DNA of 64,000 nucleotides from Arenicola marina (lineage: Eukaryota > Annelida > Polychaeta > Arenicolidae): contig OZ025252.1 of NCBI GenBank assembly GCA_964019135.1, positions 6,340,823 to 6,404,822 on the forward strand. Direction: 5' to 3'. Of this stretch, positions 22,045-34,900 are shown in pieces (the first letter of the stretch is position 1; every line of letters starts with the position of its first letter). The position numbers and the translations under genes were made by a program. The notes under the pieces are model-generated. The model did not search any database, had not been told where the DNA came from, and worked only from the letters and a program-made list of their open reading frames with translations.

Positions 22045-22270
22045 ACAGGAAGGGGGGGTCCAATGTCCAGTGTCCATTTTTCCAAATTCTCAGTGTCGAA
22101 TGTCGATTTTTCACGATGTCCCGTGGCGCTTTTTGACTAAGTTCAGTGTCGTTTTTTTCTAAAATGTGTATCGATGTCGCTTTTTCAGATCCTCAGAGTC
22201 GAAATTTAAGGGTTGATGTCGAAAGTCGATTTCTCAAATATGCCTGTGTCGCGTGTCGCCATTTACCTTC
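22045..22270 (+). repeat. Dispersed repeat, copy 1
   Basis: Contains ordered blocks GGGGTCCAATGTCCAGTG, TTTTTTTCTAAAATG, GATGTCGCTTTTTCAGA and GTGTCGCGTGTCGCCATTTA. They recur in the same order and orientation at 22745-22915. The family is not recognised. Confidence 0.65.
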
Positions 22271-22352
22271 CAGACCCCTATTTTCTTTTCTTCGTAACGG
22301 TTGGTGCCCTGCTATTTCCGTAGAACTACTTCTGTGTTGTCAGACGTTGATC

Positions 22353-22541
22353 GAGGGCCTCCCTGGTGTAGTGGTTAGCGCACTAGACCGCAGATCAATA
22401 GGTCCTGGGTTCGAATCCGAGCTCGGGCACCTAATCTGGGGCATGTTTCATTCCTTCATCCTTCATCGTCTCGGGAGGTTCCTTGGCCCAATTTAGCCTG
22501 TATGTGCACAAAAGTGGCCTAAAACACCAACATTCCATTCC
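22353..22541 (+). mobile_element. tRNA-derived SINE, family A, copy 1
   Basis: 189-bp element with box A (GGTGTAGTGGTTAGCGC) and box B (GGTTCGAATCC), a unique body and an end at AACATTCCATTCC. It is flanked by exact 13-bp target duplications TCAGACGTTGATC (22340-22352 and 22542-22554). It differs from the copy at 24005-24190 at only a few positions, so both look recent. Confidence 0.9.
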
Positions 22542-22744
22542 TCAGACGTTGATCTGGATTTACAATAGTGTGTCAATCATGGCCAGTGGCTTGGGAACTC
22601 ATTTGCATACTTAGAACATATGTTAATTAGCTGCACCCGCGCGGGAATCGGCGCCTGACTACACAATGAAGATATAATCGTAGTATTATTTCACAAACAA
22701 AAACAATGCTAAAATAGGGATCTAGAAGGGGAGGGGGAAGGGGG

Positions 22745-22915
22745 GCGGGGGGGTCCAGTGTCCAGTATCCAGTATCCATTTTTCAGAACTCTGGGTGTTC
22801 TAAAACACCTTTTTTTCTAAAATGCCACTATCTGTGTCGATGTCGCTTTTTCAGACCCTCAAAGTGTCGGAATTTATCAAATATGCCTATGTCGCGTGTC
22901 GCCATTTATCCCTTT
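22745..22915 (+). repeat. Dispersed repeat, copy 2
   Basis: Shares the ordered blocks of 22045-22270 with a partly different middle. SINE A copy 1 lies between the two copies. Confidence 0.65.
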
Positions 22916-23989
22916 TAGACCCTTACCTATTGTACGCGTGTAGGTGACCAGTGTCACGAGGGAAAGGGTGCAGGGGCCAGTAACTACTACCACACACACG
23001 TCCGGCTGACGTGACAGTGCCCGACTCTGGCGGCCGGGGTCTCTGGCGGCCGGGGTCTTTGCCTCTGGCTGTGCGTGTCCAGAGCGGCTTAGCGGTCCGC
23101 TAGATGGTCCGGTCGGTGCACGTGTCCTGACGTCTCGGCCCCTCGTGACGGTGGTGTGACTGCAAGGCGAGGACGCGCGTCCTGCCGTCAGCACAACTCG
23201 AGCGGGACTCGACCTCAACCCCCAGACTCCTCACCCACTCCTTATCCAATCCAGGCAGACTCTGGGAGGAACGGTATCAGCCGAGCTGTGTCATCGGGGG
23301 CGGGTCAGAGTCCGGGCCGCCACGACAGTCGGTCAGAAACTCTGTTTTTGCTGTTAGAGATCCTAAATGACAACAATGTTCTGATTCGTCCGCAACTTCA
23401 ACTGTTTAGTGCTGGCCTGGTGGGTGGAGTTCGAACTAACTGACCGCAGGGTTCACCCGTATGTCTCGCCAGTCAGACTGGGGCATACCGCAAATTATTT
23501 GTGTCAACATTGATGTTTTGCAGACTGAACTAGCGCCACTGATAATGATGATATCAGTGACAAGGCTTGCGAGCATGGGTCTATGATTCACACGAATACC
23601 AGTGAAACATGACATGACAATGGGCGGTCGAAGACAATGTCCAACTGAATACTTCTTTCCTAGCGACCTCTGTTCTGGAATAGTCGTCGTCATCTCGCTT
23701 TTGACTCCTGATAATACAAGCTAAAATATCACTCGTTCCATGATCTGTTTCGCCTTAAAGCAGAACAGGTTTGGCCAGTTCAATTTCCTTTTATCGTTTT
23801 GAAACATGATACAGCACAGGGGTGGATCTAAGAACTTGTTTACGACCGAATTTGTTTACGACCGAATTTGTTTACGACCGTTGTTTACGTGACGTTTGCA
23901 TGGAAAAACGTCAATTCTTCCTCGAAAAGGATCATCCCCTTAACATCCCCTTACTTGAGGGGTGCTAACTGTGCTAATAAGGTCCCTGT
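22916..23989. other. Intergenic sequence without supported gene
   Basis: Short frames only, none with a recognisable domain. A three-fold TTTACGACCGAATTTG-like repeat lies at 23838-23884. Confidence 0.4.
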
Positions 23990-24004
23990 TTCGACGGCCC
24001 TGTT

Positions 24005-24190
24005 GGGGGGCCTCCCTGGTGTAGTGGTTAGCGCACTAGACCGCAGATCAATAGGTCCTGGGTTCGAATCCGGGCTCGGGCACCTAATCTGGGGCATGTT
24101 TCATTCCTTCATCCTTCATCGTCTCGGGAGGTTCCTTGGCCCAATTTAGCCTGTATGTGCACAAAAGTGGCCTAAAACACCAACATTCCA
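24005..24190 (+). mobile_element. tRNA-derived SINE, family A, copy 2
   Basis: Nearly identical to copy 1 (for example CCGGGCTC for CCGAGCTC), flanked by exact 15-bp duplications TTCGACGGCCCTGTT (23990-24004 and 24191-24205). The right duplication also forms the first CCCTGTT of the 14-bp minisatellite, so the SINE sits exactly at the array edge. Confidence 0.9.
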
Positions 24191-24196
24191 TTCGAC

Positions 24197-27100
24197 GGCC
24201 CTGTTACTGTGGCCCTGTAACTGGGGCCCAGTTACTGTGGACCTGTTCCTGCGGCCCCTGTTACTGTGGTCCTGTTACTGGGGCTCTGTAACTGTGGCCC
24301 TGCTACTGTGGCCCTGTTACTGTGGCCCTGTTACTGGGACTCTGTTATTGTGGCCCTGTAACTGGGGCTCTGTTACTGTGGTCCTGTTACTGGGGCTCTG
24401 TTACTGTGGCCCTCTTACTGGGACTTTGTTATTGTGGCTCTGTTACTGGGGCTCTGTTACCGCGGCCCCGTAACTGTGGCTCTGTTACTGGGGCTCTGTT
24501 ACTGTGGCTCTGTTACTGGGGCTATGTTACTGTGGTTCTGTTACTGGGACTCTGTTACTGTGGCTCTGTTACCGCGGCTATGTTACTGTGGCCCTCTTAC
24601 TGGGACTCTGTTATTGTGGCCCTGTTACTGTGGCTCTGTTACTGGGGCTCTGTTACTGGGACTCTGTTGCTGTGGCTCTGTTACTGTGGTCCTGTTACTG
24701 GGGCTATGTTACTGTGGTCCTGTTACTTGGACTCTGTTACTGTGGCGCTGTTACTGTGGCTCTGTAACCAGGACTCTGTTACTGTGGCCCTGTTACTGGG
24801 ACTCTGTTACGGTGGCCCCTGTTACTGTGGCTCTGTTACTGTGGCTCTGTTACCGGGACTCTGTTACTGTGGCTATGTTACTGTGGCCCTGTAACTGGGG
24901 CTATGTTATGGTGGCTCTGTTACTGTGGCCCTGTTACTGTGGCCCTGTTACTGTGGCCCTGTAACTGGGGCTATGTTACTGTGGCTCTGTTACTGTGGCT
25001 CTGTTACTGTGGCCCTGTTACTGTGGCCCTGTTACTGTGGTCCTCTTACTGTGGCCCTGTTACTGTGGCCCTGTTATTGTGGTCCTGTTACTGTGGTCCT
25101 GTTACTGTGACCCTGTTACTGTGACCCTGTTACTGTGCCTCTGTTACTGTGGCTATGTTACTGTGGCCCTGCTACTGGGGCTCTGTTACTGTGACCCTGT
25201 TACTGTGACCCTGTTACTGTGACCCTGTTACTGTGGCTCTATTACTGTGGCTATGTTACTGTGGCTCTGTTACTGTGGCCCTGTTACTGGGGCTATGTTA
25301 CTGTGGCCCTGTTACTGAGGCCCTGTTACTGGGACTCTGTTACTGTGGCCCTGTTACTGGGGCCCTGTCACTGTGGCTCTGTTACTGGGGCTCTGTTACT
25401 GGGACTCTGTTGCTGTGGCTCTGTTACTGTGGTCCTGTTACTGGGGCTATGTTACTGTGGTCCTGTTACTGGGACTCTGTTACTGTGGCGCTGTTACTGT
25501 GGCTCTGTAACCAGGACTCTGTTACTGTGGCCCTGTTACTGGGACTCTGTTACGGTGGCCCCTGTTACTGTGGCTCTGTTACTGTGGCTCTGTTACCGGG
25601 ACTCTGTTACTGTGGCTATGTTACTGTGGCCCTGTAACTGGGGCTATGTTATGGTGGCTCTGTTACTGTGGCCCTGTTACTGTGGCCCTGTTACTGTGGC
25701 CCTGTAACTGGGGCTATGTTACTGTGGCTCTGTTACTGTGGCTCTGTTACTGTGGCCCTGTTACTGTGGCCCTGTTACTGTGGTCCTCTTACTGTGGCCC
25801 TGTTACTGTGGCCCTGTTATTGTGGTCCTGTTACTGTGGTCCTGTTACTGTGACCCTGTTACTGTGACCCTGTTACTGTGCCTCTGTTACTGTGGCTATG
25901 TTACTGTGGCCCTGCTACTGGGGCTCTGTTACTGTGACCCTGTTACTGTGACCCTGTTACTGTGACCCTGTTACTGTGGCTCTATTACTGTGGCTATGTT
26001 ACTGTGGCTCTGTTACTGTGGCCCTGTTACTGGGGCTATGTTACTGTGGCCCTGTTACTGAGGCCCTGTTACTGGGACTCTGTTACTGTGGCCCTGTTAC
26101 TGGGGCCCTGTTACTGTGGCTCTGTTACTGGGGTTATGTTACTGTGGCCCTGTTACTGTGGCCCTGTTACTGTGGCTATGTTACCGTGGCCCTGTTACTG
26201 GGGCCCTGTTACTGTGGCTCCGTTACTGGGGTTATGTTACTGTGGCCCTGTTACTGTGGCTCTGTTACTGTGGCTATGTTATGGTGGCCCTGCTACTGGG
26301 GCCCTGTTACTGTGGCTCTGCTACTGGGGCTATGTTACTGTGGCCCTGTTACTGTGGCTCTGTTACTGTGGCTCTGTTACTGTGACTATGTTACTGTGGT
26401 CCTGTTACTGTGGCCCTGTTACTGTGGCTCTGTTACTGTGGCTACGTTACTGTGGCCCTGTTACTGGGGCCCTGTTACTGTGGTCCTGTTACTGTGGTCC
26501 TGTTACTGTGGCCCTGTTACTGTGGCCCTGTTATTGTGGTCCTGTTACTGGGGCTCTGTTACTGTGGTCCTGTTACTGTGGCCCTGTTACTGGGGCCCTG
26601 TTACTGTGGTCCTGTTACTGTGGTCCTGTTACTGTGGCCCTGTTACTGTGGCCCTGTTATTGTGGTCCTGTTACTGTGGTCCTGTTACTGTGGTCCTGTT
26701 ACTGTGGTCCTGCTACTGTGGTCCTGTTACTGGGGCTCTGTTACTGTGGTCCTGTTATTGTGACCCCTGTTACTGGGACTCTGTTACTGTGGTCCTGTTA
26801 CTGTGGCTCTGTTACGGTGGCCCTGTTACTGTGGCCCTGTTACTGTGGCCCCTGTTACGGTGGCTCCGTTACCGTGGCCCCTGTTACTGGGGCTCTGTTA
26901 CTGTGGCCCCTGTTACTGGGGCTCTGTTACTGTGGCCCCTGTTACTGGGGCTCTGTTACTGTGGCCCTGTTACTGTGGCTCTGTTACTGGGGCCCCTGTT
27001 ACTGGGGCTCTGTTACTGGGGCCCCTGTTACTGTGGCCCTGTTACTGTGCTCCTGTTACTGTGGCTCTGTTACTGTGGCCCAGTCACTGTGACCCTGTTA

Positions 27101-30100
27101 CTGTGGCTCTGTTACTGTGGCCCTGTTACTGTGGCCCTGTTACTGTGGCCCCTGTTACTGTGGCCCAGTCACTGTGACCCTGTTACTGTGGCCCTGTTAC
27201 TGTGGCTCTGTTACTGTGGCCCTGTTACTGTGGCCCTGTTGCTGTGGCCCCTGTTACTGTGGCTCTGTTACTGTGGCCTCTGTTACTGTGGCTCTGTTAT
27301 TGGGGCTATGTTATTGTGGCCCTGTTCTTTGGGCTCTGTTACTGTGGCTCTGTTACTGTTACTGTGGCTCTGTTACTGTGGCCCTGTTACTGTGGAATTG
27401 TTACTGTGGCCCTGTTACTGTGGCCCTGTTACTGTGGAACTGTTACTGTTGCCCTGCTACTGTGGCCCCTGTTCTTGTGACTCTATCACTGTGACCCTGT
27501 CACTGTGGCCCTGTTACTGTGGCCTTGTTACTGTGGCCCTGTTACTGTGGCCCCTGTTACTGGGGCTCTGTTACTGTGGCCCCTCTTACTGGGGCTCTGT
27601 TACTGTGGCTCTGTTACTGTGTCTCTGTTACTGGGGCCCCTGTTACTGGGGCTGTTACTGGGGCCCCTCTTACTGGGGCCCCTCTTACTGGGGCTCTGTT
27701 ACTGTGGCTCTGTTACTGTGTCTCTGTTACTGGGGCCCCTGTTACTGGGGCTGTTACTGGGGCCCCTGTTACTGTGCTCCTGTTACTGTGGCTCTGTTAC
27801 TGTGGTCCAGTCACTGTGACCCTGTTACTGTGGCCCTGTTACTGTGGCCCTGTTACTGTGGCCTTGTTACTGTGGCCCTGTTACTGTGGCCCCTGTTACT
27901 GTGGCCCAGTCACTGTGACCCTGTTACTGTGGCCCTGTTACTGTGGTTCTGTTACTGTGGCCCTGTTACTGTGGCCCCTGTTACTGGGGCTCTGTTACTG
28001 TGGCCCCTGTTACTGGGGCTCTGTTACTGTGGCCATTGTTACTGTGGCCCCTGCTCCTGGGGCTCGGTTACTGTGGCCCTGTTACTGTGGCCCTGTTACT
28101 GTGGCCCCTGTTACTGGGGCTCGGTTACTGTGGCCTCTGTTACTGTGGCTCCTGTTACTGTGGCCCCTTTTACTGTGGCTCTGTTTCTGTGGCCCCTGTT
28201 ACTGTGGCCCTGTTACTGTGGCCCCTGTTACTGTGGCTCTGTTACTGTGGCTCTGTTACTTTGACCCTGTTACTGTGGCCCCTGTTACTGGGGCTCTGTT
28301 GCTGTGGCCCCTGTTACTGGGGCTCTGTTACTGTGGCCCCTGTTACTGTGGCCCCTGTTACTGGGGCTCTGTTACTGTGGCCCCTGCTACTGTGGCCCCT
28401 GTTACTGTGGCTCTGTTACTGTGGCCCTGTTACTGGGGCCCTGTTACTGTGGCTCTGTTACTGTGGCCCCTGATACTGTGGCCCTGTTACTGTGGCCCTG
28501 TTACTGTGGCCCTGTTACTGTGGCCCTGTTACTATGGCCCCTGTTACTGGGGCTCGGTTGCTGTGGCCTCTGTTACTGTGGCTCCTGTTACTGTGGCCCC
28601 TTTTACTGTGGCTCTGTTTCTGTGGCCCCTGTTACTGTGGCCCTGTTACTGTGGCCCCTGTTACTGTGGCTCTGTTACTGTGGCTCTGTTACTGTGACCC
28701 TGTTACTGTGGCCCTGTTACTGTGGCCCCAGTTACTGTGGCTCCTGTTACTGTGGCCCCTTTTACTGTGGCTCTGTTACTGTGGCTCCTGTTACTGTGGC
28801 CCATTTTACTGTGGCTCTGTTACTGTGGCCTCCGTTACTGTGGCTCTGTTACTGGGGCTATGTTATTGTGGCCCTGTTCTTTGGGCTCTGTTACTGTGGC
28901 TCTGTTACTGTGGCCAAGTTACTGTGGAACTGTTTCTGTGGCCCTGTTACTGTGACCCTATCACTGTGACCCTATCACTGTCACCCTGTCACTGTGGCCC
29001 TGTTACTGTGACCCTGTTACTGTGGCCCCTGTTACTGGGGCTCTGTTACTGTGGCCCCTGTTACTGGGGCTCGGTTACTGTGGCCTCTGTTACTGTGGCC
29101 TTTTTTACTGTGCTCTGTTACTGTGGCCCTGTTACTGTGGCCCTGTTACTGTGGCCCTGTTACTGTGGCCCCTGTTACTGTGGCCCAGTCACTGTGACCC
29201 TGTTACTGTGGCCCTGTTACTGTGGCTCTGTTACTGTGGCCCTGTTACTGTGGCCCCTGTTACTGGGGCTCTATTACTGTGGCCCCTGTTACTGTGGCCC
29301 TGTTACTGTGGCCCCTGTTACTGTGGCCCCTGTTACTGTGGCCCCTGTTACTGTGGCCCCTGTTACTGTGGCTCTGTTACTGTGGCCCTGTTACTGGGGC
29401 TCTGTTACTGTGGCTCTGTTACTGTGGCCCCTGTTACTGTGGCCCTGTTACTGTGGCCCTGTTACTGTGGCCCCTGTTACTGTGGCCCTTGGTACTGTGG
29501 CCCCTTTTACTGTGGTTCTGTTACTGTGGCCTCTGTTACTGCGGCTCTGTTACTGGGGCTATGTTATTGTGGCCCTGTTCTTTGAGCTCTGGTACTGTGG
29601 CTCTGTTATTGTGGCTCTGTTACTGTGACTCTGTTACTGTGGCCCTGTTACTGTGGAACTGTTACTGTGGCCCTGTTCCTGTGGCCCCTGTTTCTGTGAC
29701 TTTATCACTGTGACCCTGTCACTGTGGCCCTGTTACTGTGGCCCTGTTACTGTGGCCCCTGTTAATGGGGCTCTGTTACTGTGGCCCTGTTACTGTGGCC
29801 CTGTTACTGTGGCCCTGTTACTGGGGCTCTGTTACTGTGGCCCTGTTATTGGGGCTCTGTTACTGTGGCTCTGTTACTGGCGCTATGTTATTGTGGCCCT
29901 GTTCTTTGGGCTCTGTTACTGTGGCTCTGTTACTGGGGCTATGTTATTGTGGCCCTGTTCTTTGGGCTCTGTTACTGTGGTTCTGTTACTGTGGCTCTGT
30001 TACTGTGGCCCTGTTACTGTGGAACTGTTACTGTGGCCCTGTTACTGTGGCCCCTGTTCCTGTTAACCTGTTTATGTGGCTCCTGTTCCTGTGGCCCTGT

Positions 30101-31360
30101 TACTGTGGCCCTGTTACTGTGGATCTGTTACTGTGGAACTGTTACTGTGGCCCTGTTACTTTGGCCCTGTTACTGTGGCCCTGTTACTGTGGAACTGTTA
30201 CTGTGGCCTTGTTACTGTGGGCCTGTTACTGTGGACCTGTTACAGTGACCCTGTTACTGGAGCTCTGTTACTGTGGCCCCTATTACTGGGGCTCTGTTAC
30301 TGTGGCCCTGTTACTGTGGCCCTGTTACTGTGGCCCTGTTACTGTGGCCCTGTTACTGTGGCTCTGTTACTGTGGCGCCTGTTACTGTGGCCCTGTTACT
30401 GTGGACCTGTTGCTGTGGCTCTGTTACTGTGGCTCTGTTACTGTGGCTCTGTTACTGTGGCCCCTGTTACTGGGGCTCTGTTACTGGATCCCTGTTACTG
30501 CGGCCCTGTTACTGCGGCCCTGTTACTGTGGCCCTGTTACTGTGGCCCTGTTACTGTGGCCCTGTTGCTGTGGCTCTGTTACTGTGGCTCTGTTCCTCTG
30601 GCCCATGTTACTGTGGCCCATGTCACTGTGGCTCTGTTACTGTGGCTCTGTTACTGTGGCCCTTTTACTGTGGCTCTGTTTCTGTGGCCCCTGTTACTGT
30701 GGCCCTGTTACTGTGGCCCCTGTTACTGTGGCTCTGTTACTGTGGCTCTGTTACTGTGACCCTGTTACTGTGGCCCTGTTACTGTGGCCCCAGTTACTGT
30801 GGCTCCTGTTACTGTGGCCCCTTTTACTGTGGCTCTGTTACTGTGGCTCCTGTTACTGTGGCCCCTTTTACTGTGGCTCTGTTACTGTTGGCCTGTTACT
30901 GTGGCCCTGTTACTGTGGCCCTGTTACTGTGGCTCTGTTACTGTGGCCCTGTTACTGTGGCCCTGTTACTGTGGCTCTGTTACTGTGGCCCCTGTTACTT
31001 TGGCCCATGATACTGTGGCTCTGTTACTGTGGCCTTGTTACTGTGGCCTAGTCACTATGGCCCTGTTACTGTGGCCCTGTTACTGTGGCTCTGTTACTGT
31101 GGGCCTGTTACTGTGGCCCTGTTACTGTGGCCCTGTTACTGTGGCTCTGTTACTGTGGCCCTGTTACTGTGGCCCTGTTACTGTGGCTCTGTTACTGTGG
31201 CCCCTGTTACTTTGGCCCATGATACTGTGGCTCTGTTACTGTGGCCCTGTTACTGTGGCCCAGTCACTATGGCCCTGTTACTGTGGCTCTGTTACTGTGG
31301 ACCTGTTACTGTGACTGTTACTGTGGTCCTGTTACTGTGGCCCTGTTACTGTGGCCCTGT
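24197..31360. repeat. 7.2-kb minisatellite, 14-bp unit, about 510 units
   Basis: Unit CTGTTACTGTGGCC with 15-bp variants (an extra C) and a few altered cores (TGGGGCT, TGGGACT, TGTGACC, TGTGGTC, TGTGGAA). A 743-bp block is duplicated in tandem: about 24630-25360 recurs at about 25373-26103. Long plus-strand frames (to 762 codons) repeat a Leu/Trp/Cys/Val-rich peptide and only reflect stop-free 14-bp arithmetic. No gene is inferred. Confidence 0.97.
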
Positions 31361-31723
31361 TATAGCAAATGTTAGGTGGGCAGAAGGCTCTCATATTGAC
31401 ACATCGAGAGAAATGGTAGCTTTCTGCTCCGGGGATTAAGAGAAGAAAAGGCGAAAAAAGTGGTCATTTGAGCGCCACATATGTATATACCTCAATATAT
31501 CTAGTTCCCCGCCCCCTTCTTTTATTAAGAACTACCCGGGACCCCGTCCCAGCCCCGTCCCTTCTAGTCCTCTTAGGGCGTGTTTACATAAAACCAACAA
31601 GGAACGAAAGACGAGGTTTGAAAGCAGCTACACAGGTTTTCCAGCCTGCATGGCCAGAGCTGGTTAGCAAAGACCTCTGACGGTGACGTTATGACTGAGA
31701 CGGCACCTCCCCATGGCACAGCT
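31361..31723. other. Unique sequence between two large arrays
   Basis: No supported gene. It separates the 14-bp and 20-bp arrays. Confidence 0.4.
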
Positions 31724-31806
31724 CACTCTCTGCCTTCGACTCACTCCGCTAGGGCTCCATTATATGTAAAAGCTAGCTTGCGTACCGCCACCGTGCGGGG
31801 AGCTTG
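31724..31806. mobile_element. Internally deleted relative of the 349-bp element
   Basis: Both ends of the 14101-14449 element are present in reverse orientation: CACTCTCTGCCTTCGACTCA then CTCCGCTAGGGCTC on the left, and GCCACCGTGCGGGGAGCTTG on the right. Only about 80 bp remain. No target duplication is seen. Confidence 0.6.
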
Positions 31807-31954
31807 GGTATGGTATACTTGGGCACAGCTATGCAGATGTAAGCTGGACCATTTTTAGGGTGAGTTCGGGTATGCGAGCGAAGTAATCGGCGTAGATATT
31901 TCGAGCATGCGCACTTATACTTTCCGTTCATGTGCGCATCAGGACAAACCGAAC

Positions 31955-34900
31955 ACAAACACCTCACACCTTACCTTCACCCTTTACACCTTACCTTCAC
32001 CCTTTACACCTTACCTTCACCCTTTACACCTTACCTTCACCCTTTACACCTTACCTTCATCCTTTGCACCTTACCTTCACCCTTTACACCTTACCTTCAC
32101 CCTTTACACCTTACCTTCACCCTTTACACCTTACCTTCATCCTTTACACCTTACCTTCTCCCTTTACACCTTACCTTCATCCTTTACACCTTACCTCCAT
32201 CCTTTACACCTTACCCTCACTTTTACACCTTACCTTCACCCTTTCCATCTTACCTTCACCATTTCCACCTTACCTTCACCCTTTACACCTTACCTTCACC
32301 CTTTACACCTTACCTTCACCCTTTACACCTTACCTTCATCCTTTACACCTTACCTTCATCCTTTGCACCTTACCTTCATCCTTTACACCTTACCTTCATC
32401 CTTTACACCTTTTCTTTATCCTTTACACCTTACCTTCATCCTTTACACCTTACTTTCATCATTTATACCTTCCTTCGTCCTTTACATCTTACCTTCATCT
32501 TTTACACCTTACCTTCATCCTTTACACCTTACCTTCATCCTTTACACCTTACCTTCACCCTTTGCACCTTACCTTCACCCTTTACACCTTTACACCTTAC
32601 CTTCACCCTTTACACCTTACCTTCACCCTTTACACCTTTACACCTTACCTTCACCCTTTACACCTTACCTTTACCCTTTGCACCTTACCTTCACCCTTTA
32701 CACCTTTACACCTTACCTTCACCCTTTACACCTTACCGTCACCCTTTGCACCTTACCTTCACCCTTTACACCTTACCTTCGTCCTTAACACGTTACCTTC
32801 ATCATTTACACCTTACCTTCATCCTTTAAGCCTTACCTTCATCCTTTACACCTTTACACCTTACCTTTATCTTTTACACGTTACCTTTACCCTTTACACC
32901 TTACCTTCACCCTTTACACCTTACCTTCATCCTTTACACCTTACCTTTATCATTTACACGTTACCTTCATCATTTACACCTTACCTTCATCCTTTAAGCC
33001 TTACCTTCATCCTTTACACCTTTACACCTTACCTTTATCTTTTACACGTTACCTTTACCCTTTACACCTTACCTTCACCCTTTACACCTTACCTTCACCC
33101 TTTACACCTTACCTTCATCCTTTACACCTTACCTTTATCATTTACACGTTACCTTCATCATTTACACCTTACCTTCATCCTTTAAGCCTTACCTTCATCC
33201 TTTACACCTTTACACCTTACCTTTATCTTTTACACGTTACCTTTACCCTTTACACCTTACCTTCACCCTTTACACCTTACCTTCATCCTTTACACCTTAC
33301 CTTCATCCTTTACACCTTACCTTTATCCTTTACACCTTACCTTCATCCTTTACACCTTACCTTCATCCTTTACACCTTACCTTCATCCTTTACACCTTAC
33401 CTTCATCCTTTACACCTTACCTTCACCCTTTACACCTTACCTTCATCCTTTACACCTTACCTTCATCCTTTACACCTTACCTTCACCCTTTACACCTTAC
33501 CTTCATCCTTTACATGCTAGCTTTATCCTTTACACCCTACCTTCATCCTTTAAGCCTTACCTTTATCCTTTACACCTTACCTTCATCCTTTACACCTTAC
33601 CTTCATCCTTTACACCTTACCTTCACCCTTTACACCTTACCTTCATCCTTTACATGCTAGCTTTATCCTTTACACCCTACCTTTATCCTTTAAGCCTTAC
33701 CTTTATCCTTTAAGCCTTACCTTTATCCTGTACGTCTTGGCTTTATCCTTTACACCTTAGCTTTATCCTTTACACCTTATATTCACCCTTTACACCTTAC
33801 CTTCAACCTTTGTATATTACCTTCATCTTTTACACCTTACCTTCATCCTTTACACCTTAGCCTCATCCTTTAAGCCTTACCGTTATCCTTTACACCTTAC
33901 CTTCGCCCGTTGCACCTAACCTTCATCCTTTACACCTTACCTTTATCGCTTACACGTTACCTTCATCCTTTACACCTTACATTCACCTTTTACACCTTAC
34001 CTTCAACCTTTGTATATTACCTTCATCTTTTACACCTTACCTTCATTCTTTACACCTTAGCCTCATCCTTTAAGCCTTACCGTTATCCTTTACACCTTAC
34101 CTTCGCCCGTTGCACCTAACCTTCATCCTTTACACCTTACCTTTATCGCTTACACGTTACCTTCATCCTTTACACCTTACATTCATCCTTTACACCTTAC
34201 CTTCATCCTTTACACCTTAGCTTCATCCTTTAAGCCTTACCTTGATCCTTTACACCTTACCTTCATCGTTTACACCTTACTTTCATCCTTTACACCTTAC
34301 CTTCACCCTTTACACCTTACCTTCATCCTTTACACCTTACCGTCACCCTTTACACCTTACCTTTATCCTTTACATGCTAGCTGTATCCTTTACACCTTAG
34401 CTTCATCCTTTAAGCCTTACCTTTATCCTTTAAGCCTTAGCTTTATCCTTTACACCTTAGCTTTATCCTTTACACCTTAGCTTTATCCTTTACACCTTAC
34501 CTTCATCCTTTAAGCCCTACCTTTATCCTTTACGCGTTACGCCCATCTGTTACACATTACCTTCATCCTTTACACCTTACCTTCACCTTCACCCTTTACA
34601 CTTCACCTTCATCCTTTAAACCTTACCTTTATCCTTTAGACCTTACCTTCATCCTTTACACCTTACCTTCATCCTTTGTACCTTACCTTCATCCTTTAAG
34701 CCTTAACTTTATTCTTTACACCTTACCTTCATCCTTTACACCTTACCTTCATCCTTTACACCTTTCTTTCACCCTTTACACCTTACCTTCATCCTTTACA
34801 CCTTACCTTCACTCTTTACACCTTACTTTCATCCTTTACATGCTAGGTTTATCCTTTACACCTTAGCTTCATCCTTTAAGCTTACCTTTATCCTTTAAGC

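Noticed and set aside
22353-22435. Possible true tRNA gene
   Set aside because: Has A and B boxes but no full cloverleaf pairing; recurs with an identical non-tRNA body and target duplications, so it is a SINE.
24237-31439. Many overlapping plus-strand frames (up to 762 codons) rich in Leu, Trp, Cys
   Set aside because: Artefact of a stop-free 14-bp repeat; frames overlap each other and look like membrane segments only because of base composition.
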